Origin: Nomia melanderi
Lineage: Eukaryota; Arthropoda; Insecta; Hymenoptera; Halictidae
Assembly (NCBI RefSeq): GCF_051020985.1
Contig: NC_134999.1
Coordinates: 7,254,001 to 7,318,000 of the forward strand
Direction: 5' to 3'
DNA: 64,000 bases
The notes under the pieces were generated by a model. That model searched no databases, was not told the origin of the DNA, and saw only the letters and a list, made by a program, of their open reading frames with translations. This document shows positions 47,541 through 59,919 of the stretch, piece after piece (within the stretch, counting starts at the first letter, position 1; every line of letters starts with the position of its first letter). The translations under genes and the position numbers were made by a program.

Positions 47541-50500
47541 TTCGTCCCTATGAGACATCGTCCTGGAGTCCCATCACTGCTAAGTCAAATGGCTACCCCC
47601 GACCTACCTGGCAATTCTGCCGACGGAATCCATGTTTTGCACTTTGGAAACCTGAACTGTATAGTCTAAAGTCAATTTCGACCAAAATTATCCCGACCTT
47701 CCCATCGGTCAGCCGGATGTAGCCTTGGTACCTATGAGACCTCGTCCTGGAGTCAAATCACAGCTTTGTCAAATGGCTTCCCCCGACCTCCCTGGCAATT
47801 CTGGCCGACGGAATCCAAGTTTTCCACTTTGGCAACTTGGTTTGTATAGTCTAAAGTCAATTTCGACCAAAAGTATCCCGACCCTCCCATCTGTTAGCTG
47901 GATGTTGCCTTGGTCCCTATGAGACCTCTCTCTGGTGTCCAATCAGTGCTAAGTCGAATGGCTTCCCCCGACCTTCCTGGCAATTCTGGCCGACGGAATC
48001 CAAGTTTTCCACTTTGAAAACCTGGTTTATATAGTCTAAAGTCAATTTCGACCAAAAGTATCCCGACCTTCCCATCGGTCAGCCGGATGTAGCCTTGGTC
48101 CCTATGAGACCTCTCCCTGGTGTCCAATCACAGCTAAGTCAAATGGCTACCCCCGACCTTCCTGGTAATTCTGGCCGTCGGAATCCAAGTTTTCCACTTT
48201 GGAAACCTGGATTGTTTAGTCTAAAGTCACTTTCGACCAAAAGTATCCCGACCTTCCCATCGGTCAGCCGGATGTAGCCTTGGCCCCTATGAGACCTCTC
48301 CCTGGTGTCCAATCTCCGCTAAGTCAAATGGCTTCCCCTGACCGACCTGGCAATTCTGCCCGACGGAATCCAAGTTTTCCACTTTGGAAACCAGGACTGT
48401 ATAGTCTAAAGTCAATATCGGCCCACAGTATCCCGACCTTCACATCGGTCAGCCGGATGTAGTCTTGGTCCCTATGAGACATCGTCCTGGAGTCCCATCA
48501 CTGCTAAGTCAAATGGCTACCCCCGATATTCCTGGCAATTCTGGCCGACGGAATCCAAGTTTTGCACTTTGGAAACCTGGATTGTATAGTCTAAAGTCAA
48601 TTTCGTCCAAAAGTATCCCGACCTTCCCATCGGTCAGCCGGATGTAGCCTTGGAATCTATGAGACCTCGTCCTGGAGTCCCATCGAAGCTAAGTCAAATG
48701 GCTACCCCGACCTACCTGGCAATTCTGCCCAACGGAATCCAAGTTTTGCACTTTGGAAATGTGGATTGTATAGTCTAAAGTCAATTTCGACCAAAAGTGT
48801 CCCGACCATCCCATGGGTCAGCCGCATGAAGCCTTGGTTCCTATGAGACCTCGTCCAGGAGTCGCATCACCGCTAAGTCAAATGGCTCCCCCGACCTTCC
48901 TGGCAATTCCGGCCGACGGAATCCAAGTTTTGCACTTTGGAAACCTGGATTGTATAGTCTAAAGTCAATTTCGACCAAAAGTATCCCGACCTTCCCATCG
49001 GTCAGCCGGATCAAGCCTTGGTCCCTATGAGACCTCGTCCCGGAGTCCCATCACAGCTAAGTCAAATGGCTCCCCCGACCTTCCTCGCAATTCCGGCCGA
49101 CGGAATCCAAGTTTTCCACTTTGAAAACCTGGTTTGTATAGTCTAAAGACAATTTCGACCAAAAGTATCCCGAACTTCTCATCGGTCAGCCGGATGTAGC
49201 CTTGGTCGCTACTAGATCTCGTCCTGGAGTCCCATCACTGCTATGTCAAATGACTACCCCCGACCTTCATGGCAATTCTGCCCGACGGAATCCGAGTTTT
49301 CCACTTTGCAAACCTGGATTGTATAGTCTAAGGTCAATTTCGACCAAAAGTATCCCGACCCTCCCATCGGTCAACCGGATGTAGCCTTGGTCCCTATGAG
49401 ACCTCTCCCTGGTGTCCAATCAGTGCTAAGTCGAATGGCTTCCCCCGACCTTCCTGGCAATTCTGGCCGACGGAATCCAAGTTTTCCACTTTGAAAACCT
49501 GGTTTGTATAGTCTAAAGTCAATTTCGACCAAAAGTATCACGAACTTCCCATCGGTCAGCCGGATGTAGCCTTGGTCCCTATGAGACCTCTCCCTGGTGT
49601 CCCATCACTGCTAAGTCAAATGGCTACCCCCTACCTTCCTAGCAATTCTGGCCGACGGAATCCAAGTTTTCCACTTTGGCAACCTGGTTTGTATAGACTA
49701 AAGTCATTTTCGACCAAAAGTATCCAGACCTTCCCATCGGTCAGCCGGGTGTAGCCTTGGTCCCTATGAGACCTCGTCCTGGAGACCCATAACAGCTAAG
49801 TCAAATGGCTACCCCCGACCTTCCTGGCAATTCTGGCCGTCGGAATCCAAGTTTTCCACTTTGGAAACCTGGATTGTTTAGTCTAAAGTCACTTTCGACC
49901 AAAAGTATCCCGACCTTCCCATCGTTCAGCCGGATGTAGCCCTGGAACCAATGAGACCTCGTCCTGGAGTCCCATCACTGCTAAGTCAAGTGACTACCCC
50001 CGACCTTCCTGGCAATTCTGCCCGACGGAATCCAAGTTTTGTACTTTGGAAACCTGGACTGTATAGTCTAAAGTCAATTTCGACCAAAAGTATACCGACC
50101 TTCCCATCGGTCAGCCGGATGTAGCCTTGGTCCCTATGAGACCTCGCCCTGGAGTCCAATCACTGCTAAGTAAAATTGCTACCCCCGACCTTCCTGGTAA
50201 TTCTGCCCGACGGAATCCAAGTTTTCCACTTTGGCAACCTGGTTTGTGTAGTCTAAAGTCATTTTCGTCCAAAAGTATCCAGGCCTTCCCATCGGTCAGC
50301 CGGATATAGCCTTGGTTCCTATGACATCTCGTCCTGGAGTCCCATCACTGCTAAGTCAAATGGCTACCCCCGACCTTCCTGGAAATTCTGGCCGACGGAA
50401 TCCAAGTTTTCCACTTTGGCAATCTGGTTTGTCTAGTCTACTGTCATTTTCGACCAAAAGTATCCATACCTTCCCATCTGTCAGCCGGATGTAGCCTTGG

Positions 50501-53500
50501 TCCCTATAGACCTCTCCATGGTGTCCAATCAGTGCTAAGTCGAATGGCTACCCCCGACCATCCTGGCAATTCTGCCCGACGGAATCCAAGTTTTGCACTT
50601 CGGAAACCTGGATTGTATAGTCTAAAGTCACTTTCGACCAAAAGTATCACGAACTTCCCATGGGTCAGCCGGATGTAGCCTTCGTCCCTATGAGACATCG
50701 TCCAGGAGTCCCATCACTGCTAAGTCAAATGGCTACACCCGACCTTCCTGGCACTTCTGGCCAACGGAATCCAAGATTTCCACTTTGGAAACCTGGACTG
50801 TATAGTCTAAAGTCAATTTCGACCAAAAGTATCCCGACCTTCCCATTGGTCAGCCGGATGTAGCCTTCGTCCCTATAAGACATCGTCCTGGAGTCCCATC
50901 ACTGCTAAGTCATATGGCTACCCCCGACCTTCCTGGCAATTCTGCCCGACGGAATCCATGTTCTGCACTTTGGAAACCTGGATTGTATAGTCTAAAGCCA
51001 GTTTCGACCAAAAGTATCCCGACCTTCCCATCGGTCAGCCGGATGTAGCCTTGGTCTCTATGAGACCTCTCCCTGGTGTCCCATCACTTCTAAGTCAAAT
51101 GGCTTCCCCCGACCTTGCTGGCAATTCTGGCCGACGGAATCCAAGTTTTCCACTTTGAAAACCTAGTTTGTATAGTCTAAAGTCATTTTCGACAAAAAGT
51201 ATCCTGGCCTTCGCATCGGTCAGCCGGATGTAGCCTAGGTCCCTATGAGACCTCGCCCTGGTATCCAGTCACAGCTAAGTCAAATGACTACCCCCGACAT
51301 TCATGGCAATTCTGCCCGACGGAAACCAAGTTTTCCACTTTGGAAACCTGGATTGTATAGTCTAAAGTCAATTTCGACCGAAAGTATTCCGAGCTTCCCA
51401 TCGGTCAGCCGGATGTAGCCTTGGTCCCTATGAGACCTCGTCCTGGAGTCCCATCACTGCTAAGTCAAATGGCTACCCCCGACCTTCCTGGACATTCTGC
51501 CCGACGGAATCGAAGTTTTGCACTTTGGAAACCTGGATTGTATAGTCTAAAGTCAATTTCGACCAAATGTATCCCGACCTTCCCATCGGTCAGCCGGATG
51601 TAGCCTTGGTCCCTATGAGACCTCGTCCTGGAGTCCCATCACAGCTAAGTCAAATGACTCCCCCGACCTTGCTGGCAATTCTGGCCGACGGAATCCAAGT
51701 TTTCCACTTTGGAAACCTGGTCTGTATAGTCTAAAGTCAATTTCGACCTACAGTATCCCGACCCTCTCGCCGGTCAGCCGGATGTAGCCTTGGTCCCTAT
51801 GAGACCTCTCCCTGGTGTCCAATTACTGCAAAGTCAAATGGCTCCCCCGACCTTCCTGGCAATTCCAGCGGACGGAATCCAAGTTTTCCACTTTGGAAAC
51901 CTTGGATTGTATAGTCTAAAGTCATTTTCGACCAAAAGTATCCAGACCTTCCCATCGGTCAGCCGGATGTAGCCTTGGGCCCTATGAGATCTCGCCCTGG
52001 AGTCCCATCACTGCTAAGTCAAATGGCTACACCCGACCTTCCTGGCAATTATGGCCGACGGAATCCAAGTTTTCCACTTTGGCAATCTGGTTTGTCTAGT
52101 CTACTGTCATTTTCGACCAAAAGTATCCTGACCTTCCCATCTGTCAGCCGGATGTAGCCTTGGTCCCTAGAGACCTCTCCCTGGTGTCCAATCAGTGCTA
52201 AGTCGAATGGCTACCCCCGACCATCCTGGCAATTCTGCCCGACGGAATCGAAGTTTTGCACTTTGGAAACCTGGATTGTATAGTCTAAAGTCAATTTCGA
52301 CCAAATGTATCCCGACCTTCCCATCGGTCAGCCCGATGTAGCCTTGGTCCCTATGAGACCTCGTCCTGGAGTCCCATCACAGCTAAGTCAAATGACTCCC
52401 CCGACCTTGCTGGCAATTCCGGCCGACGAAATCCAAGTTTTCCACTTTGGAAACCTGGTCTGTATAGTCTAAAGTCAATTTCGACCTAAAGTATCCCGAC
52501 CCTTTCGCCGGTCAGCCGGATGTAGCCTTGGTCCCTATGAGACCTCTCCCTGGTGTCCAATTACTGCAAAGTCAAATGGCTCCCCCGACCTTCCTGGCAA
52601 TTCTAGCGGACGGAATCCAAGTTTTCCACTTTGGAAACCTGAACTGTATAGTCTAAAGTCAATTTCGACCAAAAGTATCCCGACCTTCCCATCGGTCAGC
52701 CGGATGTAGCCTTCGGCCCTATGAGACATCGTCGTGGAGTCCCATCACTGCTATGTCAAATGGCTACCCCCGACCTTCCTGGCAATTATGGCCGACGGAA
52801 TCCAAGTTTTCCACTTTGGAAACCTGGATTGTATAGTCTAAAGTCAATTTCGACCAAAAGTATCCCGACCTTCCCATCGGTCAGCCGGATGTAGCCTTGG
52901 TCCCTATGAGACCTCTCCCTGGTGTCTAATCACTGTTAAGTCAAATGGCTTCCCCCGACCATCCTGGCAATTCTGCCCGACGGAATCCAAGTTTTCCACT
53001 TTGGAAACCGGGATTGTATAGTCTAAAGCCAGTTTCGACCAAAAGTATCCCGACCTTCCCATCGGTCAGCCGGATGTAGCCTTGGTCTCTATGAGACCTC
53101 TCCCTGGTGTCCAATCACTTCTAAGTCAAATGGCTTCCCCCGACCTTGCTGGCAATTCTGGCCGACGGAATCCAAGTTTTCCACTTTGGAAACCTGGTTT
53201 GTATGGCCTAATGTCATTTTCGACCAAAAGTATCGTGACCCTCCCATCGGTCAGCCGGATGTAGCCTTGGTCCCTATGAGACCTCTCCCTGGTGTCCATT
53301 CACTGCTAAGTCGAGTGGCTTCCCCCGACCTTCCTGGCAAGTCTGGCCGACGGAATCTAAGTTTTCCACTTTGAAAACCTGGTTTGTATAGTCTAAAGTC
53401 AATTTCGACCAAAAGAATCCCGACCTTCCCATCGGTCAGCCGGATGTAGCCTTGGTCCCTATGAGACCTCGTCCTGGAGTCCCATCACAGCTAAGTCAAG

Positions 53501-55097
53501 TGGCTCCCCCGAGCTTCCGGGCAATTCTGCCCGACGGAATCCAAGTTTTGCACTTTGGATTCCTGGTTTGTATAGTCTAAAGTCAATTTCGACCAAAAGT
53601 ATCCCGACCTTCCCTTCGGTCAGCCGGATGTAGCCTTCGTCCCTATGAGACATCGTCCTGGAGTCCCATCAGTGCTAAGTCAAATGGCTACCCCCGACCT
53701 TCCTGGCAATTCTGCCCGACGGAATCCTAGATTTGCACTTTGGAAACCTGGAATGTATAGTCTAAAGTCATTTTCGACCAAAAGTATCCAGACCTTACCA
53801 TCGGTCAGCCGGATGTAGCCTTGGTCCCTATGAGACCTCGTCCTGTAGTCCCATCACAGCTAAGTCAAATGGCTACCCCCGACCTTCCTGGCAATTCTGC
53901 CCGACGGAATCCAAGTTTTCCACTTTGGGAACCTGGTTTGTATAGTCTAAAGTCAATTTCGACTAAAAATATCCCGAACTACCCATCGGTCAGCCGGATG
54001 TATCCTTGGACCCTATGAGATCTCGTCCTGGAGTCCCATCACTGCTAAGTCAAATGGCTAGCCCCGACCTTCCTGGCAATTCTGGCCGACGGAATCCAAG
54101 TTTTCCACTTTGGCAACCTGGTTCGTATAGTCTAAAGTCATTTTCGACCAAAAGTATCCAGACCTTCCCAGTGGTCAGCCGGCTGTAGCCTTCGTCCCTA
54201 TGAGACATCGTCCTGGAGTCACATCACTGCTAAGTCAAATTGCTACCCCCGACCTTCCTGGCAATTCTGCCCGACGGAATCCAAGTTTTCCACTTTGGAA
54301 ACCTGGTTTGTATAGTCTAAAGTCAATTTCGACCAAAAGTATCCCGACCTTCCCATCGGTCAGCCGGATGTAGCCTTGGTCCCTATGAGACCTCGCCATG
54401 GTGTCCAATCACTGCTAAGTCAAATGGCTACCCACGACCTTCCTGGCAATTCTGCCCGACGGAATCCAAGTTATGCACTTTGGAAACCTGGTTTGAATAG
54501 TCTAAAGTCAATTTCGACCAAAAGTATCCCGACCCTACCATCGGACAGGCGGATGTAGCCTTGGAACCTATGAGACCTCGTCCTGGAGTCCCATCACTAC
54601 TAAGTCAAATGGCTACCTCCGACCTTCCAGGCAATTCTGCCCGACGGAATCCAAGTTTTCCACTTTGGAAACCTGGATTGTATAGCCTAACGTCAATTTC
54701 GACCAAAAGTATCCCGAACTTCCCATCGGTCAGCCGGATGTAGCCTTGGTCCCTATGAGACCTCTCCCTGGTGCCCAATCACTGCTAAGTCGAATGGCTA
54801 CCCCCGACCTTCCTGGTAATTCTCCCCGACGGAGCCCAAGTTTTCTACTTAGGAAACCTGGTTTGTATAGTCTAAAGTCAATTTCGGCCAAAAGTATCCC
54901 GAACTTCCCACGGGTCAGCCGGATGTAGGCTTCGTCCCTATGAGACATCGTCGTGGAGTCCCATCACTGCTAAGTCAAATGGCTACCCCCGACCTTCCTG
55001 GCAATTCTGCCCGACGGAATCCAAGTTTTGCACTGTGGAAACCTGGATTATATTGTCTAAAGTCATTTTCGACAAAAAGTATCCAGGCCTTCCCATC
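47338..55097 (+). repeat. Large higher-order unit E1 (42 monomers, 7760 bp)
   Basis: Forty-two monomers, with starts from 47356 to 54931, recur directly downstream in E2. The offset is 7760 bp up to about 52159 and 7576 bp from 52344 on. Only three substitutions were noticed: TAGCCTAGGTCC at about 51236 against TAGCCTTGGTCC, GGCAATTC at about 51675 against GGAAATTC, and CTGGAATGT at about 53750 against CTGGATTGT. Within E1, the monomers 50312-50496 resemble 51975-52159 (offset 1663), and the head of 51051 resembles 53082. Confidence 0.9.
48095..48464 (+). repeat. Two adjacent chimeric monomers in E1
   Basis: Monomer 48095 joins a head like 43844 (CTCTCCCTGGTGTCCAATCA) to a tail like 44029 (GGTAATTCTGGCCGTCGG, TTTAGTCTAAAGTCAC). 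Monomer 48280 joins a head like 44214 (TTGGCCCCTATGAGACC) to a tail like 44954 (ACCAGGACTG, CGGCCCACAG). Both were copied into E2 at 55855 and 56040. They fit successive exchanges that shortened a D block 1-like order. Confidence 0.7.
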
Positions 55098-55115
55098 GGT
55101 CAGCCGGATGTAGCC

Positions 55116-55300
55116 TTCGTCCCTATAAGACATCGTCCTGGAGTCCCATCACTGCTAAGTCAAATGGCTACCCACGACCTTCCTGGCAATTCTGCCCGAC
55201 GGAATCCAAGTTTTGCACTTTGGAAACCTGGATTGTATAGTCTAAATTCAATTTCGAACATTAGTATCCAGAACTTCCCATGGGTCAGCCGGATGTAGCC
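55116..55300 (+). repeat. Second monomer of the recurrent cassette, E2
   Basis: Only the second cassette monomer is present (CTATAAGACATCG, CTACCCACGACC, AACATTAGTATCC). It is preceded by the end of E1 instead of the first cassette monomer, which marks the E1/E2 junction. Confidence 0.85.
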
Positions 55301-58300
55301 TTCGTCCCTATGAGACATCGTCCTGGAGTCCCATCACTGCTAAGTCAAATGGCTACCCCCGACCTACCTGGCAATTCTGCCGACGGAATCCATGTTTTGC
55401 ACTTTGGAAACCTGAACTGTATAGTCTAAAGTCAATTTCGACCAAAATTATCCCGACCTTCCCATCGGTCAGCCGGATGTAGCCTTGGTACCTATGAGAC
55501 CTCGTCCTGGAGTCAAATCACAGCTTTGTCAAATGGCTTCCCCCGACCTCCCTGGCAATTCTGGCCGACGGAATCCAAGTTTTCCACTTTGGCAACTTGG
55601 TTTGTATAGTCTAAAGTCAATTTCGACCAAAAGTATCCCGACCCTCCCATCTGTTAGCTGGATGTTGCCTTGGTCCCTATGAGACCTCTCTCTGGTGTCC
55701 AATCAGTGCTAAGTCGAATGGCTTCCCCCGACCTTCCTGGCAATTCTGGCCGACGGAATCCAAGTTTTCCACTTTGAAAACCTGGTTTATATAGTCTAAA
55801 GTCAATTTCGACCAAAAGTATCCCGACCTTCCCATCGGTCAGCCGGATGTAGCCTTGGTCCCTATGAGACCTCTCCCTGGTGTCCAATCACAGCTAAGTC
55901 AAATGGCTACCCCCGACCTTCCTGGTAATTCTGGCCGTCGGAATCCAAGTTTTCCACTTTGGAAACCTGGATTGTTTAGTCTAAAGTCACTTTCGACCAA
56001 AAGTATCCCGACCTTCCCATCGGTCAGCCGGATGTAGCCTTGGCCCCTATGAGACCTCTCCCTGGTGTCCAATCTCCGCTAAGTCAAATGGCTTCCCCTG
56101 ACCGACCTGGCAATTCTGCCCGACGGAATCCAAGTTTTCCACTTTGGAAACCAGGACTGTATAGTCTAAAGTCAATATCGGCCCACAGTATCCCGACCTT
56201 CACATCGGTCAGCCGGATGTAGTCTTGGTCCCTATGAGACATCGTCCTGGAGTCCCATCACTGCTAAGTCAAATGGCTACCCCCGATATTCCTGGCAATT
56301 CTGGCCGACGGAATCCAAGTTTTGCACTTTGGAAACCTGGATTGTATAGTCTAAAGTCAATTTCGTCCAAAAGTATCCCGACCTTCCCATCGGTCAGCCG
56401 GATGTAGCCTTGGAATCTATGAGACCTCGTCCTGGAGTCCCATCGAAGCTAAGTCAAATGGCTACCCCGACCTACCTGGCAATTCTGCCCAACGGAATCC
56501 AAGTTTTGCACTTTGGAAATGTGGATTGTATAGTCTAAAGTCAATTTCGACCAAAAGTGTCCCGACCATCCCATGGGTCAGCCGCATGAAGCCTTGGTTC
56601 CTATGAGACCTCGTCCAGGAGTCGCATCACCGCTAAGTCAAATGGCTCCCCCGACCTTCCTGGCAATTCCGGCCGACGGAATCCAAGTTTTGCACTTTGG
56701 AAACCTGGATTGTATAGTCTAAAGTCAATTTCGACCAAAAGTATCCCGACCTTCCCATCGGTCAGCCGGATCAAGCCTTGGTCCCTATGAGACCTCGTCC
56801 CGGAGTCCCATCACAGCTAAGTCAAATGGCTCCCCCGACCTTCCTCGCAATTCCGGCCGACGGAATCCAAGTTTTCCACTTTGAAAACCTGGTTTGTATA
56901 GTCTAAAGACAATTTCGACCAAAAGTATCCCGAACTTCTCATCGGTCAGCCGGATGTAGCCTTGGTCGCTACTAGATCTCGTCCTGGAGTCCCATCACTG
57001 CTATGTCAAATGACTACCCCCGACCTTCATGGCAATTCTGCCCGACGGAATCCGAGTTTTCCACTTTGCAAACCTGGATTGTATAGTCTAAGGTCAATTT
57101 CGACCAAAAGTATCCCGACCCTCCCATCGGTCAACCGGATGTAGCCTTGGTCCCTATGAGACCTCTCCCTGGTGTCCAATCAGTGCTAAGTCGAATGGCT
57201 TCCCCCGACCTTCCTGGCAATTCTGGCCGACGGAATCCAAGTTTTCCACTTTGAAAACCTGGTTTGTATAGTCTAAAGTCAATTTCGACCAAAAGTATCA
57301 CGAACTTCCCATCGGTCAGCCGGATGTAGCCTTGGTCCCTATGAGACCTCTCCCTGGTGTCCCATCACTGCTAAGTCAAATGGCTACCCCCTACCTTCCT
57401 AGCAATTCTGGCCGACGGAATCCAAGTTTTCCACTTTGGCAACCTGGTTTGTATAGACTAAAGTCATTTTCGACCAAAAGTATCCAGACCTTCCCATCGG
57501 TCAGCCGGGTGTAGCCTTGGTCCCTATGAGACCTCGTCCTGGAGACCCATAACAGCTAAGTCAAATGGCTACCCCCGACCTTCCTGGCAATTCTGGCCGT
57601 CGGAATCCAAGTTTTCCACTTTGGAAACCTGGATTGTTTAGTCTAAAGTCACTTTCGACCAAAAGTATCCCGACCTTCCCATCGTTCAGCCGGATGTAGC
57701 CCTGGAACCAATGAGACCTCGTCCTGGAGTCCCATCACTGCTAAGTCAAGTGACTACCCCCGACCTTCCTGGCAATTCTGCCCGACGGAATCCAAGTTTT
57801 GTACTTTGGAAACCTGGACTGTATAGTCTAAAGTCAATTTCGACCAAAAGTATACCGACCTTCCCATCGGTCAGCCGGATGTAGCCTTGGTCCCTATGAG
57901 ACCTCGCCCTGGAGTCCAATCACTGCTAAGTAAAATTGCTACCCCCGACCTTCCTGGTAATTCTGCCCGACGGAATCCAAGTTTTCCACTTTGGCAACCT
58001 GGTTTGTGTAGTCTAAAGTCATTTTCGTCCAAAAGTATCCAGGCCTTCCCATCGGTCAGCCGGATATAGCCTTGGTTCCTATGACATCTCGTCCTGGAGT
58101 CCCATCACTGCTAAGTCAAATGGCTACCCCCGACCTTCCTGGAAATTCTGGCCGACGGAATCCAAGTTTTCCACTTTGGCAATCTGGTTTGTCTAGTCTA
58201 CTGTCATTTTCGACCAAAAGTATCCATACCTTCCCATCTGTCAGCCGGATGTAGCCTTGGTCCCTATAGACCTCTCCATGGTGTCCAATCAGTGCTAAGT

Positions 58301-59734
58301 CGAATGGCTACCCCCGACCATCCTGGCAATTCTGCCCGACGGAATCCAAGTTTTGCACTTCGGAAACCTGGATTGTATAGTCTAAAGTCACTTTCGACCA
58401 AAAGTATCACGAACTTCCCATGGGTCAGCCGGATGTAGCCTTCGTCCCTATGAGACATCGTCCAGGAGTCCCATCACTGCTAAGTCAAATGGCTACACCC
58501 GACCTTCCTGGCACTTCTGGCCAACGGAATCCAAGATTTCCACTTTGGAAACCTGGACTGTATAGTCTAAAGTCAATTTCGACCAAAAGTATCCCGACCT
58601 TCCCATTGGTCAGCCGGATGTAGCCTTCGTCCCTATAAGACATCGTCCTGGAGTCCCATCACTGCTAAGTCATATGGCTACCCCCGACCTTCCTGGCAAT
58701 TCTGCCCGACGGAATCCATGTTCTGCACTTTGGAAACCTGGATTGTATAGTCTAAAGCCAGTTTCGACCAAAAGTATCCCGACCTTCCCATCGGTCAGCC
58801 GGATGTAGCCTTGGTCTCTATGAGACCTCTCCCTGGTGTCCCATCACTTCTAAGTCAAATGGCTTCCCCCGACCTTGCTGGCAATTCTGGCCGACGGAAT
58901 CCAAGTTTTCCACTTTGAAAACCTAGTTTGTATAGTCTAAAGTCATTTTCGACAAAAAGTATCCTGGCCTTCGCATCGGTCAGCCGGATGTAGCCTTGGT
59001 CCCTATGAGACCTCGCCCTGGTATCCAGTCACAGCTAAGTCAAATGACTACCCCCGACATTCATGGCAATTCTGCCCGACGGAAACCAAGTTTTCCACTT
59101 TGGAAACCTGGATTGTATAGTCTAAAGTCAATTTCGACCGAAAGTATTCCGAGCTTCCCATCGGTCAGCCGGATGTAGCCTTGGTCCCTATGAGACCTCG
59201 TCCTGGAGTCCCATCACTGCTAAGTCAAATGGCTACCCCCGACCTTCCTGGACATTCTGCCCGACGGAATCGAAGTTTTGCACTTTGGAAACCTGGATTG
59301 TATAGTCTAAAGTCAATTTCGACCAAATGTATCCCGACCTTCCCATCGGTCAGCCGGATGTAGCCTTGGTCCCTATGAGACCTCGTCCTGGAGTCCCATC
59401 ACAGCTAAGTCAAATGACTCCCCCGACCTTGCTGGAAATTCTGGCCGACGGAATCCAAGTTTTCCACTTTGGAAACCTGGTCTGTATAGTCTAAAGTCAA
59501 TTTCGACCTACAGTATCCCGACCCTCTCGCCGGTCAGCCGGATGTAGCCTTGGTCCCTATGAGACCTCTCCCTGGTGTCCAATTACTGCAAAGTCAAATG
59601 GCTCCCCCGACCTTCCTGGCAATTCCAGCGGACGGAATCCAAGTTTTCCACTTTGGAAACCTTGGATTGTATAGTCTAAAGTCATTTTCGACCAAAAGTA
59701 TCCAGACCTTCCCATCGGTCAGCCGGATGTAGCC

Positions 59735-59919
59735 TTGGGCCCTATGAGATCTCGCCCTGGTGTCCAATCAGTGCTAAGTCGAATGGCTACCCCCGACCAT
59801 CCTGGCAATTCTGCCCGACGGAATCGAAGTTTTGCACTTTGGAAACCTGGATTGTATAGTCTAAAGTCAATTTCGACCAAATGTATCCCGACCTTCCCAT
59901 CGGTCAGCCCGATGTAGCC
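59735..59919 (+). repeat. Chimeric monomer marking the one-monomer loss in E2
   Basis: The head (TTGGGCCCTATGAGATCTCG) matches 51975. From CCTGGTGTCCAATCAGTGC onward it matches 52160. The tail of 51975 and the head of 52160 are lost, which accounts for the offset change from 7760 to 7576. Confidence 0.85.
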
